From DATFFO01 sp963772815 (lineage in GTDB: Bacteria; Actinomycetota; Acidimicrobiia; Spongiisociales; ZC4RG35): DNA of 64,000 nt. The stretch is from NCBI GenBank assembly GCA_963772815.1, contig CAVYYV010000005.1, positions 248,001 to 312,000 on the forward strand, in the 5' to 3' direction. Below are positions 57,990 through 64,000 of this stretch, in pieces; the stretch's first letter is position 1; every line of letters begins with the position of its first letter. The position numbers were made by a program, and so were the translations under genes. Below the pieces are notes generated by a model. It was given only the letters and a program-made list of their open reading frames with translations, did no database searches and was not told the origin of the DNA.

Positions 57990-58857
57990 TCAGCCGGGCC
58001 AGGTCGACCTTCGGTTGGTCACCATCTGGATCGCCGCCACCGACAGAGCGGTGATCGTCCCGCCCACGACCTGGATCGGCGTGAGCACTTGACCCAGCGC
58101 CATCCAGGCCACGGCCGCCCCAACAACGGGTTCCGCGGTCGCCACCACCCCCACGGAGCCCGGGTCGGCCCGCCGCAGACCCGACAGCTCGAGCAGGAAT
58201 GGAGCGGCCGTGCCCAGCAGCCCAACGAATATCAGCCGTATCCAGGACCCGGACGTGAGATCGTCGATCCTGGGTGGCACCACGACCACCCAGATCAGGG
58301 CGGAGAAGGCAAAGCCGTAGGCGATGACGGTCAGAGCAGGCAGCCTGGCGCCCAGGCGCTCTCCCAGAACCAGGTAGGAACCGAAGGTGAGCGCAGCCGC
58401 GACGGCGGCCAGCACGCCGATCGGATCCAGTCCAACCCCCCAGCCGCCGGTCATGAGTGAAGTTCCGACCACAGCCAAGGCTCCAGCCGCCCAGGCCAGG
58501 GGAGGAACGTGACGACGCTCGACCCACCTCATCCAGACCAGCACGAGCACCGGCGCGGTGAACTGGATGGTGGTCCCCGGCCCTACACCGAGCCGTTCGA
58601 TCGCCCAGTAGAACGTGACCGTCACCGCGGCCAGATTCACCCCGAGCAGTGCTAGAAGCGCCAGGTTGCCACCGTGCGAGGTCAACCCCCGCCGATAGGC
58701 GATGGCACCCAGCACGAGAGCCGCCACCACCGACCGGAACTGCGCCACGCCGCGCAGCCGACACCGCATCGAAGACATCGGCCGCCACCACAGAGGACAC
58801 TCCGAACAGGACGGCCGCGGCCAGCGTCATCCACAGCCCGGCCATCCGTGTACTCAT
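57990..58857 (-). CDS. EamA/DMT-family transporter (frameshifted at ~58750)
   Basis: A ~288-residue ten-helix drug/metabolite transporter. The first helix reads GLWMTLAAAVLFGVSSVVAA in the frame starting at ATG 58857; after DAVSAAR it must continue one base later as VAQFRSVVAALVLGAIAYRR to 57990. An extra G in the gcgcggcg run (about 58748-58752) explains the shift. The second EamA repeat contains GVLAAVAAALTFGSYLVLGE and AAPFLLELSGLRRADPGSVG followed by VVATAEPVVGAAVAWMALGQ. A minus-strand TACCCT (58865-58870) is 7 nt before the ATG. Substrate unknown. Confidence 0.82.
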
Positions 58858-58915
58858 CGACGGGAGGGTAGAACCCGACGGTTGGTGCTCCTACCCCGCC
58901 GATACCCTGGGATGG

Positions 58916-59566
58916 GTGCCCGATCAGGTCTATTTCGTGTCTCCTCCATCCGGGCCGGCGGCGGGGATCCTCCTTCTCCCGGCATGGTGGGGCCTGACCC
59001 GAGCCGTGCGCCGTCGGGCCGATCGGCTCTCCGAGGCCGGGTTCACGGTCCTGGCCCCCGACCTGGCGTTGGGGGAACGCCCCTCGACCGAAGAGGAGGC
59101 AGAGACGACGTTGGGAGCGGCGGATCCCAACCGCCTCGCCTCCCTCGTCCTCAGTTCGGCTCGCCTGCTGGACGAGAAGTCGTCACCCGGTCCGATCGGG
59201 GTGATGGGATTCGGGATGGGTGGTTCCCTCGCACTTTGGTTGTCGGTGCGCAGCGCCGGGCTGGTATCGGCGGCGGTCTCGTTCTACGGCAGCCAGGCGA
59301 TCGACTTCGCAGGCTCCGAAGCCGACTATCAGATCCATCTCGCCGAGACGGACCGCTTCATCTCCGCAGACGAGGCAGCCTTCATGGAGGCGACCATCGG
59401 ACTGGAGTCCCTCGACGTCACAACCCATGTCTACCCGGGAACGCGCCACGGCTTCGCCGACCTCGAGAGCCCCGCCTACGACCCGGAGGCAGCCGACCTG
59501 GCGTGGGAGCGAGCCCTCCAGTTCCTGAGGGGTCGTGTCGATCCTCAGCCGTCTCCCACCGCGTAG
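58916..59566 (+). CDS. Dienelactone hydrolase-like protein with replaced nucleophile
   Basis: A 216-residue alpha/beta hydrolase of the DLH type. It shows AAGILLLPAWWGLTRAVRRR, ADRLSEAGFTVLAPDLALGE, IGVMGFGMGGSLALWLSV, AETDRFISADE (Asp) and VYPGTRHGFADLESPAYDPE (His). In active dienelactone hydrolases the elbow is GxCxGG; here it is GFGMGG, so the Cys nucleophile is Gly. The enzyme may be inactive, use another residue or bind a ligand. The GTG at 58916 is supported by TACCCT (58903-58908), 7 nt upstream; longer frames upstream overlap the EamA gene. Its 3' end overlaps the convergent PQQ protein gene by 22 bp. Confidence 0.8.
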   Translation: MPDQVYFVSPPSGPAAGILLLPAWWGLTRAVRRRADRLSEAGFTVLAPDLALGERPSTEEEAETTLGAADPNRLASLVLSSARLLDEKSSPGPIGVMGFGMGGSLALWLSVRSAGLVSAAVSFYGSQAIDFAGSEADYQIHLAETDRFISADEAAFMEATIGLESLDVTTHVYPGTRHGFADLESPAYDPEAADLAWERALQFLRGRVDPQPSPTA

Positions 59567-62500
59567 ACCTTGCCGTCGCCACTGGCGATGAAAACGGCAC
59601 CGTCGATAACCGTCGGGGAGGCCCACACCGAGTTGCCCGTGTGCCATTGCCAGCGCTGATCGCCCGTCTCGGCGTCTACCGCATACACAGTGCCGTCCTG
59701 GGTCCCGAAATAGACGGTGTCGCTGGTTACGACCGGAGCCGCGGAGATCATCGAGTTGGTGTGGACCTTGGATGGGGACCACGACTCGGAGTAGTCGAGA
59801 TTCGTCTTGAGGTCGAGTGAGTACAGGAACTCACCCGCCGGCAGGTACATATGATCGCCGACGATGGCGGGGGCAACCTCAACCGCCGTCTCGGTGGCGT
59901 AGAGGGGGAGCCGATCGCGAACCGTGCCGTCGCAGGCGCCGGCCGGCATGGCGAAGATCGTATTGCCCCGGGTGGGCACATAGAGCGTGCCATCCGAGAC
60001 GATGGGGGCCACCGAGATGCCTGCCGCCAGGTCGCGCGTGCACAGGGTCTGGCCGCTCTCGGCGTCGATCAGGTCCAAACGGCCCTCCTCGGTTCCGGCG
60101 TAGATGACGCCGTCCGCAAACGTGAGCCCGGCCGTCACAGATCCAATGCCGTCGCCCTCTGTCGGGTATTGCCACGCCTTGGAACCGTCCAGGAGGCTGA
60201 GGGCGTAAACATACCCATCGGTAGTCGCCACGTACACGGCGTCTCCGGCCACGACGGGCGAGGAGCGGATGCGAGACCCCAGGTTGGCGCTCCACAGCTG
60301 ACTGGAGATCTGGGTCACCGCGTCGCGGGCCCGGACGACGCCATCGTCACCCACCACGATGACGAGGGCGGGCTTCTTACCCTCCCCCGTGTTGACCTCT
60401 CCGATCACGGGGGAGGCCGAGATCCTTCCCTCCGTTGGGAAGGTCCACATCACTTCACCCTTGGAGGCGTCGATGGCGTAGAGGTTCCCGTCGGTGGACC
60501 CGACCAGCAGGTTGCGCCCGTACACGATCGGCGTGGCATCGATCAACGCCGCCGTTTCGTAGGTCCAGAACTGGCCCTTCACATCCACCGGCCCGCCGGC
60601 GTCTTCGAAGCCGGTCCGGGCCGGGCCTCCCCTGAAGTAGGAGTTCCCGAACAGGAAGTCGACCCCCTCCGGCAGAGCTATCTGTGTGTTTTCCAGAGTT
60701 GGCACGGTGGTGGCAACCGTCGGCTGCGACAGGATCTGCGTGACGACCGTGACCGAGGGTGGGGACTCCATCAGCTGACCCACTCCCACAGCAGTGAGTG
60801 CGGCCACCACGACCACACCCAGGGCCGCCGCCACCAGTTGCACCGGCCGCCAACGGCGTCGACGTCGAACCAGCCCGCGGTGCCGACGCTGGGCAGGGCT
60901 GAGGACCACGTCCGCTCCTGCCAACCCGGCCCGGCGTAGTGCCTGTTCCAGAACCGCAGCGTTTTCCTCACCCGCTTCGCTGCCCGGCTCGGGCGCAGCC
61001 AATCCTTCGGCCACGGCCGGGAGGGCCCGCCATGCGTCCCTCCACTCCTCGGGGAGCCGCTCGTCGATGGCGCGCAGCGACCGAATGACCGGGGCGGCTC
61101 CGGCCTCCCGCCACAGCTTGCCGACCGAGGCCGCCCGGGCGGCGAGCATCGGATTGCCCACCTGCACGGCCAGCGCCATGGCTTCCCGGGCAACCTCACT
61201 CTCGTGGTTGCGTTTGGCGATCAGCACCATCAGGTCGGCTGCCCAGCCATAGAACTCCGACTGAAGGAACATGTCGGCCAGGTCTTCGGCCTCCCTCTGC
61301 GACCAGCCGTGACCCGCTTCGGCCGCCACCTCCATCTGGATGGCACGGCACCGGGAGCGCCACCTCCATCCGTCGGAGCCGGAGGGAGTGGCAGCCAGGG
61401 CAGCCGCGATCTCGGAGTTGGCCTCTTCGGTCCGTCCCAGACCCAACAAGGCCTGAGCTCGCTCGGCTCGGGCCACGTTCTCCCAGGCAGGCAGCTGTCT
61501 TGCCACCAGATCGAGGACGCGATCCGAGGCCTCCAGTGCGTCGCCGTATCTACCCAGGGAGATTCCTCCCTCCGATAGAGCCAGATCCGCCAGGAACAGG
61601 GGCGCTTCGACATCGGCCCGAGCACAGAGCTGCCGCGCAGCCTCCACCGCGGCCAGAGCCTGGTCCGGGTGGCCCGAGACGAACAGAGCCCACGCTCGCC
61701 ATGCCTCCTTGTCGGCCAGAGTGGCCAGGTCCGAGGGATCCGCCGTGTCACGCAAGTGGGTGAACGCGGCCTCAGCCTCGGCCACCTGGCCCCGATCGAA
61801 GAGGATCCAGGCCCGGTTCTGCTCGGCGTAGTAACGCTGCACGGAGGTTGCCTCCGCCGTCAGGATCGCCAGACTCTTGTCGAGCAAGGCATCGGCCTCG
61901 GTGGCGAAGCCGATCCGATTGAGGGCCCGTGCCCGGAAGCTGCCCAGTGAGCCCAGCTTGGCCGGCTCTCCCTGGTGCACAGCCTCCCACTCTGCCACCG
62001 CCAATATCCGCTCCGCTTCTTGGGGATGCTGGCGATCGTCGGCCACGGCTGCTGCAAAACCCAGGGCATCGATGCGGGTGGGGCCTTCGAGCATCGATCC
62101 CGCTGCCTCCAACTCTGTTTGGGCAGCCTCGGACCGACCCATGTCCCGCAGATGACGTCCACAGATCAGACGGAGCTCACCCAGCTCGGTAGGGCGACCG
62201 ACCGAAGCCTTCCCGGCAGCCAGTAGAGCCGCCTGAGCCAGCTCGAATGCCTCGCCGGAGGCGTGGCGGCTTCGGGCCTCGAGCGCCGCCGCGCTGAGCA
62301 ACGGATAGGCACTCTCAGCATCGCCTGCCGCCATGTGGAGATTCCCCACCACGGAGTCGTCGGCCCCAGCCTCGGAGAGCGCCGCAGCCAGACGGCCGGC
62401 GATATGACCCAACCGGGCCTGGCCCACCTCCACGAGGGCCGCCGAAGGGGCGGCCATGAAGCCGTTGCGATCGTCGCGCAGCAGCCCCACACCAACCAAC

Positions 62501-63099
62501 TGCTCGGCCACATCCAGGGTTTCGCTCTCGGAAACACCCAGCAAGGAGGCCGCCACGGAGACCGGAAGGGGGATCGACACAAGCCGGGCGGCCACTACCA
62601 GATCCCGTTGCCCAGTGTCGAGCTGGATCGGCTCCACCGACGAAGTGTCCACCATCACCCTGACGAGGGTGCCGCTCCGGTTCGCCTCGTCGGCCAGGTT
62701 CTCGATCCACCACTCGGCACCGGCGACGCCGGGCCGGTAAGCGAGGATCATCAACAGGTGAGCACCCTGCTTGACCAGACGCTGGAGACGGCCGAGAGAG
62801 CTGGGATCGGCCCATTGACAATCCTCCACGACCAGCACCGAAGCCGCGGAATCCTCCAGGCCGAGCTCCTCGGCAACGCGGCCCGCAGCAGCCCGGGTCG
62901 CCTCGGCGCCCCGCACCCGGGCAAGCGCACCCAAACCCTCGGGCAACCTGGAGACCAGGCCCTGGGCGGAACCGTCGATCGACTCAGCCAGAACCACCAG
63001 CGGAGACGAGCCCGCCTCGAATGCCTGCAGTGCCGGGCCGAGGTCGTCTGAGCCTCCGGTGCCCCCCATGGCGCCCTCCCGATGATTCGCATCGTTCAT
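59545..63099 (-). CDS. Giant TPR protein with ATPase-like N-terminus, one membrane helix and external PQQ-type propeller
   Basis: A 1184-residue protein. Residues ~15-290 look like the ATPase part of LAL/STAND regulators (VLVVEDCQWADPSSLGRLQR resembles their Walker B), but no Walker A loop is present. Residues ~290-700 are TPR-like helices (LRLICGRHLRDMGRSEAAQT, WILFDRGQVAEAEAAFTHLR). An Arg-rich stretch (RHRGLVRRRRRWRP) precedes one helix at about residue 755, VQLVAAALGVVVVAALTAVG. The last ~400 residues are PQQ-type beta-propeller repeats (NLYAIDASKGEVMW, YVYALSLLDGSKAWQYPTEG, TVYAVDAETGDQRWQWHTGN). The ATG at 63099 fits; the longer frame upstream is low quality. Topology should be N-in, C-out. 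Role unknown. Confidence 0.82.
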   Translation of the reverse strand: MNDANHREGAMGGTGGSDDLGPALQAFEAGSSPLVVLAESIDGSAQGLVSRLPEGLGALARVRGAEATRAAAGRVAEELGLEDSAASVLVVEDCQWADPSSLGRLQRLVKQGAHLLMILAYRPGVAGAEWWIENLADEANRSGTLVRVMVDTSSVEPIQLDTGQRDLVVAARLVSIPLPVSVAASLLGVSESETLDVAEQLVGVGLLRDDRNGFMAAPSAALVEVGQARLGHIAGRLAAALSEAGADDSVVGNLHMAAGDAESAYPLLSAAALEARSRHASGEAFELAQAALLAAGKASVGRPTELGELRLICGRHLRDMGRSEAAQTELEAAGSMLEGPTRIDALGFAAAVADDRQHPQEAERILAVAEWEAVHQGEPAKLGSLGSFRARALNRIGFATEADALLDKSLAILTAEATSVQRYYAEQNRAWILFDRGQVAEAEAAFTHLRDTADPSDLATLADKEAWRAWALFVSGHPDQALAAVEAARQLCARADVEAPLFLADLALSEGGISLGRYGDALEASDRVLDLVARQLPAWENVARAERAQALLGLGRTEEANSEIAAALAATPSGSDGWRWRSRCRAIQMEVAAEAGHGWSQREAEDLADMFLQSEFYGWAADLMVLIAKRNHESEVAREAMALAVQVGNPMLAARAASVGKLWREAGAAPVIRSLRAIDERLPEEWRDAWRALPAVAEGLAAPEPGSEAGEENAAVLEQALRRAGLAGADVVLSPAQRRHRGLVRRRRRWRPVQLVAAALGVVVVAALTAVGVGQLMESPPSVTVVTQILSQPTVATTVPTLENTQIALPEGVDFLFGNSYFRGGPARTGFEDAGGPVDVKGQFWTYETAALIDATPIVYGRNLLVGSTDGNLYAIDASKGEVMWTFPTEGRISASPVIGEVNTGEGKKPALVIVVGDDGVVRARDAVTQISSQLWSANLGSRIRSSPVVAGDAVYVATTDGYVYALSLLDGSKAWQYPTEGDGIGSVTAGLTFADGVIYAGTEEGRLDLIDAESGQTLCTRDLAAGISVAPIVSDGTLYVPTRGNTIFAMPAGACDGTVRDRLPLYATETAVEVAPAIVGDHMYLPAGEFLYSLDLKTNLDYSESWSPSKVHTNSMISAAPVVTSDTVYFGTQDGTVYAVDAETGDQRWQWHTGNSVWASPTVIDGAVFIASGDGKVYAVGDG

Positions 63100-63247
63100 C
63101 GCCGAACAAGGTAATCGGGGCGCCAGCCGACTGACGCCAAAAGCACCACCACTGTCGGCCCCCCCCTCGCGCTGAGTTGACGGAGCGCCGGCCGGAGTGG
63201 AACAGCGCCGAAGGGGGCCGGGTGATCCGGTCATACAATCCGCTGCC

Positions 63248-64000
63248 ATGGCCGCCGTCGCCCCGCTCAGAATCGGACGCTTCCGATCGCTGTGGGTGAC
63301 GTCTCTCTTCTCCAACGTCGGCTCGTTCTTCTACACGGTGGCCGCCTCATGGTTGATGCTGGAGCTGACCGGATCGGCCACATGGGTCGGGTTGATGCAG
63401 GCGGCCAACACCCTCCCCCTCCTCTTTCTCGCTCTCGCCGCCGGGGCCATCGCCGACATGGCCGATCGGACCAGGGTCATGCTCGCCTCCCAGATCCTGA
63501 TGGGAGGGGCCGCCGCCGCCATGGCCGTTGCCGCCTGGCTGGACCTGATCAACCCGCCACTCTTGTTGGGTCTCGGCCTGCTGATCGGCGTGGGCGTTGC
63601 CTTCAACCTGCCCGCCTGGCAGGCCCTGGTGCCCAATCTGGTCCCGCGCGGGATGCTGGCCTCGGCCGTCGCACTCAACTCGGCCGGCTTCAACGTCGCC
63701 CGGGCCGTGGGACCGGCCCTGGGAGGGCTGATCGTGGCCACGGCGGGAGCGGCGGCTGCATTCGGCATCAATGCCATCTCCTTTCTGGGCGTGATCGTCG
63801 CCCTGGCCGTGATCGGTCGCTATCTGTCTCTGCCCGAGCCCGAGCACACCTCTATCACCACGGCCATGGCCCTCGGGGTGAGGTACGCCCGGTTCACCCC
63901 GGCGTTCCGTCGCCTTCTCAGCCTGCTGGCTCTCTTCGCCCTCACCTCCGCCGTCGTGCAGAGCGTCCTGCCGTCGCGCACCCAGGAACTGGGAGGCGAC
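63248..64000 (+). CDS. MFS transporter (3' end outside window)
   Basis: The first 251 residues of an MFS_3/EntS-type major-facilitator exporter, open to the window end. It has PLRIGRFRSLWVTSLFSNVG, SFFYTVAASWLMLELTGSAT, LLFLALAAGAIADMADRTRV (the family loop 2-3 motif), VAFNLPAWQALVPNLVPRGM and LNSAGFNVARAVGPALGGLI. About seven helices are visible, roughly half the protein. TACAAT (63234-63239) ends 8 nt before the ATG, so the message is probably leaderless. It is divergent from the PQQ-propeller protein gene. Substrate unknown. Confidence 0.9.
   Translation, partial: MAAVAPLRIGRFRSLWVTSLFSNVGSFFYTVAASWLMLELTGSATWVGLMQAANTLPLLFLALAAGAIADMADRTRVMLASQILMGGAAAAMAVAAWLDLINPPLLLGLGLLIGVGVAFNLPAWQALVPNLVPRGMLASAVALNSAGFNVARAVGPALGGLIVATAGAAAAFGINAISFLGVIVALAVIGRYLSLPEPEHTSITTAMALGVRYARFTPAFRRLLSLLALFALTSAVVQSVLPSRTQELGGD

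Overview
The window is high-GC bacterial DNA with dense, often overlapping genes (ATGA, GTGA and TTGA junctions), many GTG starts and few untranslated leaders. The gene set points to Actinomycetota, perhaps Acidimicrobiia-like: a TIGR03085-type DinB-fold protein, an F420-type LLM oxidoreductase domain, LigB-, LigC- and LigD-polymerase-type repair proteins, CobO, and GlgX/GlgC. The class is an inference; there is no rRNA or other marker. The sequence begins inside deoD and ends inside an MFS transporter gene.

Layout. 1-13.5 kb is core: purine salvage (deoD, MTA/SAH nucleosidase), an ATP-dependent DNA ligase, a secreted metzincin with three SLH repeats, a nitroreductase and PPOX pair, a NodIJ-like ABC exporter, histidine degradation (hutU, hutF), a SWEET-like porter and a LapA-domain protein. 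13.5-22.4 kb is an accessory island: two toxin-antitoxin pairs (CcdA/MazF, HigBA), a SnoaL/HxlR pair, a LuxR-type regulator with membrane-protein genes that share a 33-bp upstream element, several gene remnants, and three copies of a tRNA 3' half with related repeats. 22.4-34 kb returns to core: dus, a hotdog thioesterase, a cupin, maf, an amidohydrolase, two tandem S41 proteases, msrA, an O-methyltransferase, a muralytic coiled-coil protein, and a kinase-LLM fusion next to an orphan ABC ATPase. 34-46 kb holds glgX/glgC, a thioredoxin, a molybdenum hydroxylase and a YihY protein. 45-52 kb holds end-joining-type ligase and polymerase genes on either side of a four-gene ABC operon, then a thiolase. 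52-64 kb holds a cysteine desulfurase-like enzyme, upp, a MOSC protein, cobO, an EamA transporter, a dienelactone hydrolase-like protein, a 1184-residue TPR/transmembrane/PQQ-propeller protein and the MFS gene.

Cross-cutting signals. (i) Many starts lie 6-10 nt after a TANNNT hexamer, which suggests widespread leaderless transcription. (ii) At least six otherwise intact genes carry one single-base frameshift each, several in homopolymers, which looks more like consensus error than decay. (iii) A GTGAACC...GGTTCAC hairpin recurs at three gene ends. No CRISPR array, rRNA, intact tRNA, integrase or transposase was found.
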